DNA from: Bacillus marasmi
GTDB taxonomy: Bacteria > Bacillota > Bacilli > Bacillales > Cytobacillaceae
Assembly (NCBI RefSeq): GCF_902168435.1
Contig: NZ_LR656177.1
Coordinates: 1 to 64,000 of the forward strand
Reading direction: 5' to 3'
DNA length: 64,000 nt
Part shown: in pieces, positions 1 through 9,750 of the stretch
Numbering within the stretch: position 1 is the stretch's first letter
Layout of the letters: each line of letters begins with the position of its first letter
Made by a program: the position numbers and the translations under genes
Notes under the pieces: model-generated
Database searches by the model: none
What the model was told of the DNA's origin: nothing
Seen by the model: only the letters and a program-made list of their open reading frames with translations

Positions 1-124
1 CTTGCCATACAGGCTATCATACCCGCCCCTCAACGTAAATTCGAAATATGTATAGTCCACTAATCAAGATGAAGATTTATGCGAAAAACATTGTTACAGG
101 TTTTTACACAAGAATATGGACTTG

Positions 125-510
125 ACACGCTACGTGCCCAAAAGAAGCCCCAAAACTGAAAAACGGTCACGTAGACAAGCTATACGTGCCCAAACGAGGC
201 CTTCAACCTGAAAAACGGTCACGTAGCCTGGCGCTACGTGCCCAAAAGAAGCCCCAAAACTGAAAAACGGTCACATAGACAAGCTATACGTGCCCAAATG
301 AGGCCTTCAACCCGAAGAACGGTCACGTAGCCAGGCGCTACGTGCCCAAAAGAAGCCCCAAAACCGAAAAACGGTCACATAGACAAGCTATACGTGCCCA
401 AATGAGGCCTTCAACCTGAAAAACGGTCACATAGCCAGCCTCTATGAACCCAAACGAGGCTTCAAACCCAAAAAAAGGCAGTATAGCCAGTCGCTATGTG
501 CCCAAAAGGG
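125..510. repeat. Tandem array of 52-bp hairpin units (family A, copy 1)
   Basis: About eight units recur every 52 bp; the GTGCCC core falls at 134, 186, 238, 290, 342 and 394, with degenerate units near 446 and 498. Each unit carries GGTCACGTAG and CTACGTGCCC, which can fold into a short-loop hairpin. Some units carry CACATAG with CTATG, which keeps the stem. The same family forms the array at 22655-23335. It lies downstream of yutG; the gene on its left is outside the window. Confidence 0.9.
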
Positions 511-556
511 AATGCAAAGCAAAAAAATGGGCATTTAATCGGGGCAAATCACTAAC

Positions 557-590
557 AAAGAGGTCAGACCCCAAAGTCTGACCTCTTTTG
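557..590. terminator. Rho-independent terminator downstream of yutG
   Basis: AAAGAGGTCAGAC and GTCTGACCTCTTT form a 13-bp perfect stem with a 7-nt loop (CCCCAAA). A-run and T-run flank it, so it can work on both strands; yutG on the minus strand ends just beside it. Confidence 0.85.
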
Positions 591-598
591 CGTTCTAA

Positions 599-1102
599 TT
601 AGTCTACATTCGCAGCTCGATGGGCGAGTCTGCTTGAGGCCGCTGCGGCAATCGCACCGACTAAATCGTCTAAAAATGTATGGCATTCTCCAGTGGATTT
701 ATCGTTAAGCTTTTGAAGTATCCCTGGTTTTTGCTTATCTATAAAACCGTAATTGGTAAAGCCGATTGAGCCGTAAACATTTACGATTGAAAAAGCAAGG
801 ATTTCATCAACACCATATAGACCTTCATCAGTCTCAATAAGCTGCTGAAGTGGGCTGTCTAACAGCTTTTTCTCAGCGAGAACATCGAGCTGAATCCCCG
901 TTAATATAGCATTTTGAACCTCGCGCTTTGCAAGTACCCTTTCGACGTTATGAAGACAATCCTTCATGTCTAAGTTTGGGTGGTATTTTTCTTGGAGGTA
1001 ATAGACTAATTTTGCAATATCTTCTAATTCAACTCCTCTTTCATTCAACATTTTGAGAGCAGTTTTATCTGACATTTTTACGATTTTGATTTCTTCCTCC
1101 AT
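599..1102 (-). CDS. yutG: YutG, phosphatidylglycerophosphatase A-like protein
   Basis: The 167-residue product matches the YutG/PgpA-like family. The C-terminal HTFLDDLVGAIAAAA stretch resembles the conserved acidic patch of PgpA-type phosphatases. No clear membrane anchor is seen, so it is probably soluble or peripheral. The ATG is preceded by AAAGGTGAG at good spacing. It is divergent from yutH, the B. subtilis neighbour order. The family assignment is firm, but the true substrate of YutG is not settled, because B. subtilis has a different main phosphatidylglycerophosphate phosphatase. Confidence 0.85.
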   Translation of the reverse strand: MEEEIKIVKMSDKTALKMLNERGVELEDIAKLVYYLQEKYHPNLDMKDCLHNVERVLAKREVQNAILTGIQLDVLAEKKLLDSPLQQLIETDEGLYGVDEILAFSIVNVYGSIGFTNYGFIDKQKPGILQKLNDKSTGECHTFLDDLVGAIAAAASSRLAHRAANVD

Positions 1103-1134
1103 GTGCTCACCTTTTCTATTTATTTTTCTCTATC

Positions 1135-1288
1135 CAGCTTCAGCACCAAGCGTATAGTGTACTTCGCCAGTCTTCACCGCAACGATTGCGTCAACATCGA
1201 ATCGCATGCGCTCTTCGTGTTTCCTTTATCTCAGTCGAAGTGCTCCAGCCCACCAAACATCGCTAAACAGGCGCTTCCGCTTTTAATA
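1135..1288. repeat. Degenerate dispersed element ending in GCGCTTCCGCTTTT
   Basis: In the yutG-yutH divergent gap (1103-1456) a stretch begins CCAGCTTCAGCACC and ends GGCGCTTCCGCTTTTA. This matches the two ends of the 121-bp elements at 13484-13852. The interior is diverged. The rest of the gap is AT-rich with no gene that I can support. Confidence 0.6.
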
Positions 1289-1456
1289 ATATATATACTC
1301 CGTTTTTTGAAAATATGCTCCTATAATACATGCTTCATCTTCATGTTTTCCTATAAAAATTTGCTTATTCATTACTAATGATAAGTTACAAACAAGTTTT
1401 TGGCAAAAAATTCATATATGTATATAAGGGAAAAGCCATGAGGAGGGGATTCTAAA

Positions 1457-2473
1457 ATGATACAGGAATGGCTTGAACATCACTATGGAATCAAGGCTGA
1501 GGAAGAGATTTCAATTGGACATTACTCTGGATGTAAACGAGGTGACCAGCTTTACTTTCTTATACATCCGGTTAAACAAGAACAAGAAGTAATTAATGAA
1601 TTAAATGCAATTTCTGCACATTTAGTAACGACTGGCGATCGGAATGTGCCGATTTTTTATCCAGCTAAAAACGGAGAAATATTGAGTCAATGGAAGGATG
1701 AAAAAGCTTGTGTATTAGCCTTGAATGGTGGAATGAAGCGCCGGTCATATGCACAGTTAGGTCGTAAATTGGCAAAGTTCCATCAACGAGGTTTGACTTT
1801 GACAGTGCCGATTGAGAAGCTGAGCAGATTGGGTCAATGGAAGGATATTTGGGTAAAACGTTTAGAACAAATGGAAAAGGTCTGGCTTTCGATGATTTAT
1901 CAATATCCAGAAAATGAATTTGAGCGATTGTTTTTAGAATCGTTTCCATATTATTGTGGTTTAGCTGAAAATGCGATTCAGTATTTAGTCGATACAGAGT
2001 TGGATGAGGCACCAACAAGCATTGATCATGGTACCGTCGCTCATGAACGATTTTCTGAAGGAACATGGGGAGAGGCGTCGCTATTTAAAAATCCGTTTGA
2101 TTGGATACTCGATCACTTATCGCGAGATATAGCCGAGTGGACAAGGGAGCGTTATTTTCATAACAGCCAAACGTATCAGCCTGAATTAAGGCAATTCTTT
2201 TCTGAGTATCAAAGTAAAACGAGACTCTCGCCATTTTCTTGGCGATTATTATATGCACGCCTCTTGTTTCCGCTTCATTATTTTGAATGTGTCGAGGAGT
2301 ATTATGTATCAAATTCTGAGCAGACTAAACATACGCTAGACGATAGACTGCAAAAAATTCTAAATCATTCTAGCGAGTACGAACAATTTTTGGCCAGCTT
2401 TTATGGGTTGGTCGAAGTCCCAATTCGTACCATGAAAATTCCTGAAATTGATTGGTTGAAGGGGATTTATTAA
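1457..2473 (+). CDS. yutH: YutH, CotS-family spore coat kinase-like protein
   Basis: The 338-residue protein matches YutH, a spore coat-associated member of the CotS/aminoglycoside phosphotransferase-like fold. The bilobed-kinase pattern is weak: an SIDHGTVAHER segment near residue 190 stands where a catalytic loop HxD would be, and FDWILDHLSRDIAEW follows. Whether it has kinase activity cannot be judged. GAGGAGGGG precedes the ATG. It stands alone between yutG (divergent) and a dehydrogenase gene. By homology it is expected to be made in the mother cell, but I see no convincing sporulation promoter. Confidence 0.85.
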   Translation: MIQEWLEHHYGIKAEEEISIGHYSGCKRGDQLYFLIHPVKQEQEVINELNAISAHLVTTGDRNVPIFYPAKNGEILSQWKDEKACVLALNGGMKRRSYAQLGRKLAKFHQRGLTLTVPIEKLSRLGQWKDIWVKRLEQMEKVWLSMIYQYPENEFERLFLESFPYYCGLAENAIQYLVDTELDEAPTSIDHGTVAHERFSEGTWGEASLFKNPFDWILDHLSRDIAEWTRERYFHNSQTYQPELRQFFSEYQSKTRLSPFSWRLLYARLLFPLHYFECVEEYYVSNSEQTKHTLDDRLQKILNHSSEYEQFLASFYGLVEVPIRTMKIPEIDWLKGIY

Positions 2474-2558
2474 TGAATGAACCGTATTGCTTTCATGGAA
2501 ACCTTCTCTTGTAGTATATTAAAATAGTAAACATGATATACGGGAAATGAGGTAGACG

Positions 2559-3548
2559 ATGAAACCTTACATTTTTATTACAAGAAAACTCCCTGAGAAT
2601 GTTATTTCAAAATTGGATAATCGCTATACGATTAGTATGTGGGATAAGGAAGATGTGCCTGTGCCACGACAGCGATTATTGGATGAAGCGCAAAAGGCGG
2701 ACGCGCTTTTGACGATGCTTTCTGATTCAATTGATGAGGAAGTAATTAAGGCTGGTTCAAACCTTAAGGTTATTGCTAATCTTGCTGTTGGATTTGATAA
2801 TATCGACCTTGCAGCGGCAACGGAGCATGGTATTGCAGTTTGTAATACTCCAGATGTATTGACAGATACAACTGCTGATCTAACCTTTGGACTATTGATG
2901 GCAACAGCTAGACGTCTAGTTGAAGCGGCTGAGTTTGTCAAAGAAGGTAAGTGGCAAAGCTGGAGTCCATTACTGCTAGCTGGACATGATATCCACCACA
3001 AAACGATTGGTATCGTAGGTATGGGGAAAATTGGTGAAACAGTTGCTAAACGCGCTACCGGCTTTGATATGGAGATTTTGTACCACAACCGGACTCGGAA
3101 GCCTGAAGTGGAAGAGGCAATCGGGGCGCAATATGTTTCATTTGATGAGCTAGTTAAAAGATCCGACTTTATTGTTTGTTTAACGCCACTGACACATGAA
3201 ACACGCAATTTGTTTACGGCTGATGTGTTTGCGAGTATGAAACGTTCAGCTATCTTTATTAATGCCTCACGTGGTCCAGTCGTTGACGAGGAAGCATTAC
3301 TTGCTGCTTTAAAAAATAATACGATTGCCGGTGCTGGCTTAGATGTATTCACGATTGAACCAATTTCAGCAGATCATCCACTGTTAACATTACCAAATGT
3401 AGTGGCGCTTCCGCATATCGGTAGCTCAAGTGTTGAAACAAGAGAAACGATGATGGAATTGTGTCTAGAGAACATTGACAAGGTATTAACAGGAAATGAC
3501 CCAATAACAGTGGTTAACAAAGATTGGAAATTACAATTGTCTCATTAA
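2559..3548 (+). CDS. D-2-hydroxyacid dehydrogenase (glyoxylate/hydroxypyruvate reductase-like)
   Basis: The 329 residues have the full D-isomer-specific 2-hydroxyacid dehydrogenase layout. The Rossmann motif GIVGMGKIGE lies near residue 150, the catalytic Arg in NASRGPVVDE near 237, the Glu in FTIEP near 265 and the catalytic His in LPHIGSSS at about 286. It is closest in appearance to glycerate dehydrogenase/glyoxylate reductase proteins. The exact substrate (glyoxylate, hydroxypyruvate or another 2-keto acid) is inferred from family only. AATGAGGTAG precedes the ATG. A strong terminator follows directly, so the gene is probably transcribed alone. Confidence 0.85.
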   Translation: MKPYIFITRKLPENVISKLDNRYTISMWDKEDVPVPRQRLLDEAQKADALLTMLSDSIDEEVIKAGSNLKVIANLAVGFDNIDLAAATEHGIAVCNTPDVLTDTTADLTFGLLMATARRLVEAAEFVKEGKWQSWSPLLLAGHDIHHKTIGIVGMGKIGETVAKRATGFDMEILYHNRTRKPEVEEAIGAQYVSFDELVKRSDFIVCLTPLTHETRNLFTADVFASMKRSAIFINASRGPVVDEEALLAALKNNTIAGAGLDVFTIEPISADHPLLTLPNVVALPHIGSSSVETRETMMELCLENIDKVLTGNDPITVVNKDWKLQLSH

Positions 3549-3555
3549 AAAATCT

Positions 3556-3592
3556 AAACCTGTGAACAAAAACTGCTCACAGGTTTTTTTAC
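3556..3592 (+). terminator. Terminator of the hydroxyacid dehydrogenase gene
   Basis: AAACCTGTGA and TCACAGGTTT pair around an 11-nt loop and are followed by a run of T. Confidence 0.9.
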
Positions 3593-3834
3593 ATCCAGCT
3601 GCAGGTGCCATCGGCTCGAGGTCACAAGCTTGTCTAGCTACAGCGGCTAGGAGCACGAGTCATAAGCCAAATCACTCCAAAGACTAACGTCTTTTGCGTG
3701 ATTCGTCTTATGCCTACCGCTCCTGGTCAAGCCGCTTCCGCTTTTCGAACAATCCGCCCAGAAGGTAAGGTGCAACCTTCTGGGCGGCTCGTCTTGTGCT
3801 TGTCGCCGATAGGCAGGCACCTTCCGCTTTTTTT
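3592..3834. repeat. 121-bp-type dispersed element interrupted by a second copy
   Basis: The outer copy runs 3592-3630 and resumes at 3746-3834. Its halves join as GGTCACAAGC plus CAATCCGCCCAGAAGG, the same continuity seen in the intact copies at 13484-13852. Between them (3631-3745) sits a complete second copy, starting TGTCTAGCTACAGCGGC and ending GCCGCTTCCGCTTTT. Each copy has outer arms that pair plus an inner hairpin such as CCCAGAAGG with CCTTCTGGG. Confidence 0.85.
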
Positions 3835-3845
3835 TACATAATGAA

Positions 3846-3875
3846 TTGTTGGTTAATTCAAAATTTATTTATAAT
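3846..3875 (+). promoter_or_regulatory. Candidate sigma-A promoter of hom-thrC-thrB
   Basis: TTGTTG at 3846-3851 and TATAAT at 3870-3875 are separated by 18 bp. This would start transcription near 3882 and leave a leader of about 120 nt before hom. No T-box or leader-peptide signature was recognised in that leader. Confidence 0.6.
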
Positions 3876-4001
3876 GAAAGCGGTTAATATGGAAAAAGGG
3901 GCAAAAAACTATTGTAAAATCTGAAAACTAGAAATATAATGTCTTTTATATGAATACAATTGTTCATTTAGAAAGAACATGTGGGCGGGGGGACTTAAGG
4001 A

Positions 4002-5303
4002 ATGAAAGCAATTTCGATTGGCATGTTAGGTCTAGGTACGGTTGGTTCCGGTGTCGTAACGATTATTGAGAACCATCAAGATAAATTGATGCATCAGGTA
4101 GGTTGTCCTATTAAAATAAAGAAAATCCTCGTTAATAATATTAATAAACCAAGAGCGGTTGAAATTCCACAAGAGCTTTTAACAACGAACGCTAACGAGA
4201 TTTTAGAGGATCCAGAAATAGATGTTGTGATCGAAGTAATGGGTGGAGTCGACCATACAAAAGGATATTTATTGAAGGCTCTTCAACAAAAAAAGCATGT
4301 TGTAACAGCAAATAAAGATTTAATGGCCGTATATGGAACTGAACTACATACTGTAGCTGCAGAGAACGGCTGTGATTTATTTTATGAAGCGAGCGTTGCC
4401 GGTGGTATCCCAATTCTCCGTAGTTTAGTAGATGGTTTAGCATCTGATCGTATTTTGAAAATGATGGGAATTGTTAACGGTACAACAAACTTCATTTTAA
4501 CAAAAATGACGAAGCAAGGGGCAGCATATGCTGAAGTGCTAAAAGAAGCTCAGGAACTAGGGTTTGCAGAAGCTGATCCAACTTCTGATGTTGGAGGCTT
4601 AGACGCAGCTAGAAAAATGACTATTTTAGCGACACTAGGCTTTTCGATGAAGGTTGACCTCGACGATGTAAAGGTTCAAGGGATTACGCAAATCACGGAA
4701 GATGATTTAAAATATGCTAAACAATTAGGCTATACAATGAAGTTACTCGGCATTGCGAGTCGTGACGAAGATGATAAAGTGGAAGTGAGCGTTCAGCCAA
4801 CACTTTTACCGGAAAATCATCCACTAGCATCCGTAAATGACGAATATAATGCAGTTTACGTATTCGGTGATGCTGTTGGAGAAACTATGTTTTATGGTCC
4901 TGGTGCAGGAAGTTTACCGACTGCAACATCGGTTGTGTCTGACCTCGTTGGCGTAATTAAGAACATGCGCCTTGGTGTCAATGGTCGCAGCGCAGTTACA
5001 CCACAGTATCCTAAGAAATTGAAGAGCGCAGATGAAATTTTCTCAAAATACTTCTTGCGTCTTCATGTGTATGATGAAGTAGGTACATTTGCGGATATTA
5101 CTGGAATATTCTCAAAACATAAGGTAAGCTTTGAGAAGATACTGCAAATGCCTTTAAAACGAAAAGAAACAGCAGAAATTGTCTTGGTTACGCATCACGC
5201 AAGCTTAAAAGACTATGAAGAGATACTAAATGAATTAAAGGATTTACCAGCAGTCAAAGAAATTAAATGTTCATATCGTGTGGAAAGAGGCGAAAGAGGA
5301 TGA
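4002..5303 (+). CDS. hom: Homoserine dehydrogenase
   Basis: This cytoplasmic enzyme reduces aspartate semialdehyde to homoserine, the branch point to threonine and methionine. The 433 residues have an N-terminal nucleotide motif [12 protein letters not shown], the catalytic region with [10 protein letters not shown] near residue 160 and [17 protein letters not shown] near 190. A C-terminal ACT domain starts at about residue 350 ([15 protein letters not shown]), the usual site of threonine feedback. GGGCGGGGGGA precedes the ATG. It is the first gene of the threonine operon; its stop codon overlaps the thrC start as ATGA. Confidence 0.97.
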   Translation: MKAISIGMLGLGTVGSGVVTIIENHQDKLMHQVGCPIKIKKILVNNINKPRAVEIPQELLTTNANEILEDPEIDVVIEVMGGVDHTKGYLLKALQQKKHVVTANKDLMAVYGTELHTVAAENGCDLFYEASVAGGIPILRSLVDGLASDRILKMMGIVNGTTNFILTKMTKQGAAYAEVLKEAQELGFAEADPTSDVGGLDAARKMTILATLGFSMKVDLDDVKVQGITQITEDDLKYAKQLGYTMKLLGIASRDEDDKVEVSVQPTLLPENHPLASVNDEYNAVYVFGDAVGETMFYGPGAGSLPTATSVVSDLVGVIKNMRLGVNGRSAVTPQYPKKLKSADEIFSKYFLRLHVYDEVGTFADITGIFSKHKVSFEKILQMPLKRKETAEIVLVTHHASLKDYEEILNELKDLPAVKEIKCSYRVERGERG

Positions 5304-6361
5304 GATGGAAAGGTCTTATTGAAGAGTACAAGGAATTTTTACCAGTTACGGAAAACACTCCATTATTAACTTTAAACGAGGGGAATACACCGCTCATTAA
5401 ATTGGAGAAAATTTCCGAAGAATTGGGGATTAACCTTTATGTGAAAACAGAAGGTGCTAACCCAACTGGCTCGTTCAAAGACCGTGGTATGGTGTTTGCC
5501 GTAGCAAAAGCAAAAGAAGACGGCGCAGACACAGTTATTTGTGCATCAACAGGAAATACTTCTGCAGCAGCAGCAGCTTATGCAACAAGAGCAGGAATGA
5601 AGTGTATCGTTGTTATTCCTGAAGGTAAAATTGCTCTTGGTAAGCTAGCTCAAGCCGTTATGTATGGTGCAGAAATTGTATCAATCGAAGGAAACTTTGA
5701 CCAAGCGTTGGCAATGGTTCGCAAAATCAGCGAAACAGAACCGGTTGCGCTTGTTAACTCGGTCAATCCATATCGCTTAGAAGGCCAAAAAACAGGTGCA
5801 TTTGAAGTATGTGACCAATTAGGTCAAGCACCGGATATTTTGGCAATTCCAGTTGGTAACGCTGGAAATATCAGCGCCTATTGGAAAGGCTTTAAAGAAT
5901 ATAACGAGAAAAAAGGTCATAACCTACCAAAAATGTTTGGGTTTGAAGCTGCTGGTGCAGCGGCGATTGTTCACAATCGTGTTTTCGAAAACCCTGAAAC
6001 AATCGCAACAGCTATCCGTATCGGTAACCCTGCAAGCTGGGATTTAGCAGTAAACGCTGCGAAAGAATCAAACGGTCTAATTGATGAAGTAACTGACGAA
6101 GAAATCCTAACAGCATACCGTGCAATCGCTTCTAAAGAAGGCGTATTTGCAGAGCCAGGCTCAGCAGCATCTATCGCAGGTGTATTTAAAAAGGTTCAAA
6201 GTGGCGAGATTCCAAAGGGATCAACTGTTGTAGCAATATTGACTGGTAACGGCTTAAAGGATCCAGATACAGCGATCTCTGCAAGCCCAATCAAGCCGGT
6301 TTCACTTCCTAACGATGAAAAAGCTGTAGCGGAGTATATTAAGGGAGTTGTCCATCAATGA
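5300..6361 (+). CDS. thrC: Threonine synthase
   Basis: This PLP enzyme converts O-phosphohomoserine to threonine. The start chosen is the ATG at 5300, which overlaps the hom stop and gives 353 residues beginning [10 protein letters not shown], the usual length in Bacillus. An upstream in-frame ATG at 5267 lies inside hom and is less likely. The PLP lysine is Lys60 in [10 protein letters not shown]. The phosphate-binding glycine-rich loop is [13 protein letters not shown] near residue 193. AAAGAGG precedes the start. The gene ends in an ATGA overlap with thrB, consistent with translational coupling. Confidence 0.97.
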   Translation: MRWKGLIEEYKEFLPVTENTPLLTLNEGNTPLIKLEKISEELGINLYVKTEGANPTGSFKDRGMVFAVAKAKEDGADTVICASTGNTSAAAAAYATRAGMKCIVVIPEGKIALGKLAQAVMYGAEIVSIEGNFDQALAMVRKISETEPVALVNSVNPYRLEGQKTGAFEVCDQLGQAPDILAIPVGNAGNISAYWKGFKEYNEKKGHNLPKMFGFEAAGAAAIVHNRVFENPETIATAIRIGNPASWDLAVNAAKESNGLIDEVTDEEILTAYRAIASKEGVFAEPGSAASIAGVFKKVQSGEIPKGSTVVAILTGNGLKDPDTAISASPIKPVSLPNDEKAVAEYIKGVVHQ

Positions 6362-7278
6362 GTGAGGATGGCATGTTTTTGATCAAAGTCCCGGGCAGTT
6401 CGGCAAACCTCGGCCCGGGGTTTGATTCTATCGGTTTAGCTGTATCGGTTTACTTAACGATCACAGCTGAAAAGAGCGATAAATGGGAGGTAATCCCAGA
6501 AAGCAAAGAGCTTGCATGCTTCCCCTCAGATGAAACTAATTATATTTGTAAAATCGCGATTGATACCGCTGCTCAATTTGGAAAAATCATGCCTCCTTGC
6601 CGTTTGCGTGTCGATAGTGACATTCCTTTAGCAAGAGGGCTAGGCTCTAGTGCTTCCGCGATTGTGGCAGGAATTGAACTTGCCGATTGTATGTGCGACC
6701 TTAAGCTTTCACGTGAAGAGAAGCTTAAGATTGCTTCAGAAATCGAGGGCCATCCAGATAATGTCGGTCCATCTATTTACGGTGGGTTATTTATTGGTTA
6801 TCAAACTGAAGCTGAGGTTCATAAAGCGGTATTTACTGACTTAAACTGTGACTTGGTAGTTGTTGTTCCAAGAGAAGAGTTGTTAACTAAGGCATCTCGT
6901 AATGTGCTGCCAGAACAGGTAGATTTTCCAGAGGCAGTAAAAGCAGGCGCAGTTGGGAATTTACTCGTTGCGGCCATTCTGAGTGGAAACTTTGAGCTTG
7001 CAGGTAAAATGATGAAGGCAGATCGCTATCATCAGCCATATCGCCGCACGCTCGTACCACATATGGCGGTAGTTGAAGAGCTCGCAGAAAATAATGGTGC
7101 TTTTGGTGCAGCGCTAAGTGGTGCAGGTCCTTCCATACTATGCTTTGCTCCGGTTGGAACTGGCGTAGCACTAGCGCAAGAATTGAGTTCAGCATTACCT
7201 GATATGGATGTACTTGAGCTTAAAATCGATAGCCTTGGAAGTTCTGTAAGTCTTGTTGAAACTTGCGAAAAAAATTAA
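6358..7278 (+). CDS. thrB: Homoserine kinase
   Basis: This GHMP-family kinase phosphorylates homoserine to supply ThrC. The 306 residues show the N-terminal [15 protein letters not shown] motif, the ATP-binding [16 protein letters not shown] loop near residue 88 and the C-terminal [13 protein letters not shown] motif near residue 250. Length matches the family. It is the last gene of the hom-thrC-thrB operon, in the order seen in B. subtilis, and is closed by the hairpin at 7292-7332. Confidence 0.96.
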   Translation: MSEDGMFLIKVPGSSANLGPGFDSIGLAVSVYLTITAEKSDKWEVIPESKELACFPSDETNYICKIAIDTAAQFGKIMPPCRLRVDSDIPLARGLGSSASAIVAGIELADCMCDLKLSREEKLKIASEIEGHPDNVGPSIYGGLFIGYQTEAEVHKAVFTDLNCDLVVVVPREELLTKASRNVLPEQVDFPEAVKAGAVGNLLVAAILSGNFELAGKMMKADRYHQPYRRTLVPHMAVVEELAENNGAFGAALSGAGPSILCFAPVGTGVALAQELSSALPDMDVLELKIDSLGSSVSLVETCEKN

Positions 7279-7291
7279 TTTCAGCATAATA

Positions 7292-7336
7292 AAAGGCCGA
7301 ATTCTCTCACATATGAGTGAATTCGGCCATGTTTTT
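7292..7336. terminator. Terminator between convergent thrB and yutI
   Basis: GGCCGAATTC and GAATTCGGCC pair perfectly around a 14-nt loop, with a T-rich tract after the 3' arm. It can serve thrB and may also serve yutI. Confidence 0.8.
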
Positions 7337-7369
7337 TATTTTGTTTAGTTGCGGCGTTTAGCAACTTGA

Positions 7370-7606
7370 TTAGAATACTTGTTCGACTTCAACAACGCCT
7401 GGAACTTCTTCAAGTAATGCGCGTTCGATTCCAGCTTTTAAAGTGATAGTTGAGCTTGGGCAGCTACCGCAAGCACCAAGAAGACGTAATTTTACAACGC
7501 CATCTTCTACATCAACTAATTCACAGTCACCGCCATCGCGCAATAAGAATGGACGTAATTTATCTAATACTTCTTGAACTTGTGTTAACATATCTTGTTC
7601 TGACAT
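7370..7606 (-). CDS. yutI: NifU-like iron-sulfur scaffold protein YutI
   Basis: This 78-residue protein is a stand-alone NifU C-terminal domain (Nfu type). The cluster-ligating CxxC is in [14 protein letters not shown], and the [16 protein letters not shown] stretch before it is also typical. It probably accepts and delivers iron-sulfur clusters in the cytoplasm. AGGAGTAGA precedes the ATG on the minus strand. The same neighbourhood holds the A-type carrier YutM and two flavoproteins, which fits a redox and Fe-S housekeeping region. Confidence 0.93.
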   Translation of the reverse strand: MSEQDMLTQVQEVLDKLRPFLLRDGGDCELVDVEDGVVKLRLLGACGSCPSSTITLKAGIERALLEEVPGVVEVEQVF

Positions 7607-7743
7607 TTAATCTACTCCTTTCTTCTTCTTATTATAATCACAACCAACGTAAAAATCTATTCAGAATCCTTAAATCTAACATAAAATGGTGAATAATATT
7701 AGAATATTATTAACGTGTTTACGTTTAAGAGAGGGTGAGGCGA

Positions 7744-8070
7744 TTGGAAAAAGAAAGATTGGAAATTGTTGTCTATGGGGCCGAGCAAACTTGTGCTAGT
7801 TGTGTGGGTTTGCCCTCGTCAAAGGATACCATCGAATGGCTTGAAGCGGCAATAAGCAGAAAATTTCCCAATCAGCCATTTCAGGTTATTTATATCGATA
7901 TATTTAATCCCCCAGAGGACCAAGATAGGCAGGCGTTTTCACAAAAAGTCATCGAAGAAGATCTGTTTTACCCAGTTGTTGTCATTGGTGATCAAATCGT
8001 TGGTGAAGGAAATCCGCGATTGAAGGCAATTTATGAAGTAATGGAGCAGCATGGATATCACGAGAGCTAA
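7744..8070 (+). CDS. yuzD: YuzD, thioredoxin-fold disulfide oxidoreductase-like protein
   Basis: The 108-residue product belongs to the YuzD (DUF1462) family, small thioredoxin-like proteins with a CASC motif near the N terminus (YGAEQTCASCVG) where Grx/Trx proteins carry the active-site CxxC. The start chosen is TTG at 7744, with GAGGGTGAGG just upstream. An in-frame GTG at 7735 lies inside that Shine-Dalgarno stretch. It pairs with yutI as in B. subtilis. The function is unproven; a redox or Fe-S role is an inference from fold and neighbours. Confidence 0.8.
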   Translation: MEKERLEIVVYGAEQTCASCVGLPSSKDTIEWLEAAISRKFPNQPFQVIYIDIFNPPEDQDRQAFSQKVIEEDLFYPVVVIGDQIVGEGNPRLKAIYEVMEQHGYHES

Positions 8071-8075
8071 AAACT

Positions 8076-8612
8076 GGTGTTGGACAAATTCAAACTCGGA
8101 ATGAGTTTACCTGGCGGAGGAAAAATGGTTCTAGGTAAATTCAAACCCCAAATAAATTTACCTGGCGGAAGAAAAATGGTTCTAGGTAAATTCAAACTCA
8201 AAATGAATTTACCTGGCGGAAGAAAAATGGTTCTAGGTAAATTCAAACTCAAAATGAATTTACCTGGGCCATGAAAAATGGTTCTAGGTAAATTCAAACT
8301 CAAAATGAATTTACCTGGCGGGAGAAAAATGGTTCTAGGTAAATTCAAACTCAAAATGAATTTACCTGGGCCATGAAAAATGGTTCTAGGTAAATTCAAA
8401 CTCAAAATGAATTTACCTGGCGGAAGAAAAATGGTTCTAGGTAAATTCAAACTCAAAATGAATTTACCTGGGCCATGAAAAATGGTTCTTGGTAAATTCA
8501 AACTCAAAATGAATTTACCTGGCGGGAGAAAAATGGTTCTAGGTAAACTCAAACTCAAAATGAGTTTACCTGACGGAGGAAAAATGGTTCTAGGTAAATT
8601 CAAACTCTCTTT
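8076..8612. repeat. Tandem array of 51-bp hairpin units (family D)
   Basis: Ten units recur at exactly 51 bp (GGTTCTAGG at 8127, 8178, 8229 and so on to 8586), with one diverged unit before them. Each contains AGGTAAATTCA and TGAATTTACCT, a perfect 11-bp stem with a 9-nt loop. The linker alternates between GGCGGAAGAAAAAT and GGGCCATGAAAAAT types, giving a partial 102-bp higher-order repeat. It lies between convergent yuzD and yutJ. Because 51 is a multiple of three, long open frames run through both strands by default; these are not taken as genes. Confidence 0.95.
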
Positions 8613-8633
8613 TGATAAAAAAGTACAACACAA

Positions 8634-8672
8634 AAAACCGCATGAAAGGAAAATCCCTTCATGCGGTATCAA
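8634..8672 (-). terminator. Terminator of yutJ
   Basis: CCGCATGAA with TTCATGCGG form the stem around a short loop. On the minus strand the stem is followed by a T-run, placed just after the yutJ stop codon. Confidence 0.85.
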
Positions 8673-8682
8673 GCAAAACAAA

Positions 8683-9750
8683 TCAACCATTATGATATTT
8701 ATAAACCCATAAAATACCGGATTTTAGTAATCTAGCTACACGACCTGTGATTGGGCGGTCAACGAGCATTCCGAAACCATGCTTTTTACCTAATGATCCA
8801 AGCACACCCTTAAGCTTAATTTCTGGGAATTCTGCTGGAGGCTCTTCGCCTGCCCAGCGTTTCTGTAAAACTTGAACGATTTGCTCGGCTTGTCCTTCTG
8901 CCAGCTGTGCACTAGGTGCGTGTGGCAGACTTGCGCAGTCACCAAGAACATAAACATGTTCGTTATTTGGAATGTTGTGCTGTGGAGTTAACACAACTCG
9001 ACCTTGATTGTCTTTTTCAACATTTAGGTCGCGGACGACTTTAACTGGCTGAATTCCAGCTGTCCAGACGATGGCATCAAAAGACATTGGTGCATCATGA
9101 TTGTATAAGACGTTTTCTTCTACTCTAGTTATATTGGCATTATTAATAATATCAACGCCATTAGTATCAAACCAGTTTTCTACATACGTACTTAATTTTT
9201 CAGGGAATGACGATAAAATATAGTTCCCGCGGTCAAATAGTTTAATTTTTAAATCCTTACGGCTCTCGTTTAGTTCACTTGCTAATTCCACGCCGCTTAA
9301 GCCAGCTCCAACAATTGCCACAACTGAGCCAGAAGGTAGATTGTTTAGGGCTTGATAAGTGTTGCGCGCATTTTCGATATTTTGAATGCTGTAGGTGAAT
9401 TCATTCGCACCAGGAACATTATGGTATTTATCTTCACAGCCGAGACCGATGATTAAATCATCGTAGCTGAGTGTATCTTGATTTTCTAGTGAAATTGTTT
9501 TTTCATCTAGATTTATAGAATCGATTTCACCGTAAACTAGTTTTAATCCTGGTTGGGATGGAAAAGGTACACGTACATGCTGGTCGGAAATAGTACCTGC
9601 TGCTAATGCGTAAAATTCTGTTTTTAGACAATGATATGGATTTCTGTCAACGAGTGTAACTGTCATATCTTCTGGTAAATTGTTAGGTAATAAGCGTTGG
9701 ATAATACGCATTCCGCCGTATCCGCCACCAAGTATAACTAGATTTTTCAT
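8683..9750 (-). CDS. yutJ: YutJ, NADH dehydrogenase-like FAD/NAD flavoprotein
   Basis: The 355 residues have the type II NADH dehydrogenase-like two-dinucleotide fold: an FAD motif at the N terminus (LVILGGGYGGMR), an NAD(P) motif near residue 140 (VAIVGAGLSGVELASEL) and a C-terminal FAD motif near residue 270 (HVYVLGDCASLPHAP). No transmembrane segment is visible. It is a paralogue of the yumB product nearby. The quinone or electron acceptor is not known. AAAAGGGGAAA precedes the ATG. Confidence 0.87.
   Translation of the reverse strand: MKNLVILGGGYGGMRIIQRLLPNNLPEDMTVTLVDRNPYHCLKTEFYALAAGTISDQHVRVPFPSQPGLKLVYGEIDSINLDEKTISLENQDTLSYDDLIIGLGCEDKYHNVPGANEFTYSIQNIENARNTYQALNNLPSGSVVAIVGAGLSGVELASELNESRKDLKIKLFDRGNYILSSFPEKLSTYVENWFDTNGVDIINNANITRVEENVLYNHDAPMSFDAIVWTAGIQPVKVVRDLNVEKDNQGRVVLTPQHNIPNNEHVYVLGDCASLPHAPSAQLAEGQAEQIVQVLQKRWAGEEPPAEFPEIKLKGVLGSLGKKHGFGMLVDRPITGRVARLLKSGILWVYKYHNG

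Noticed and set aside
1103-1378. 91-residue plus-strand open frame in the yutG/yutH gap
   Set aside because: It overlaps the degenerate dispersed element, begins at the yutG start codon region without its own ribosome site and has no recognisable domain.
2624-3352. 242-residue antisense frame over the hydroxyacid dehydrogenase gene
   Set aside because: It is a Ser/Ala-rich shadow of a gene with clear motifs; the sense gene explains the conservation.
8067-8690. Long open frame on the minus strand encoding repeats such as LPPGKFILSLN
   Set aside because: The frame exists only because the DNA unit is 51 bp, a multiple of three. Frames also stay open on the plus strand, the units are palindromic, and no ribosome site of note is present.
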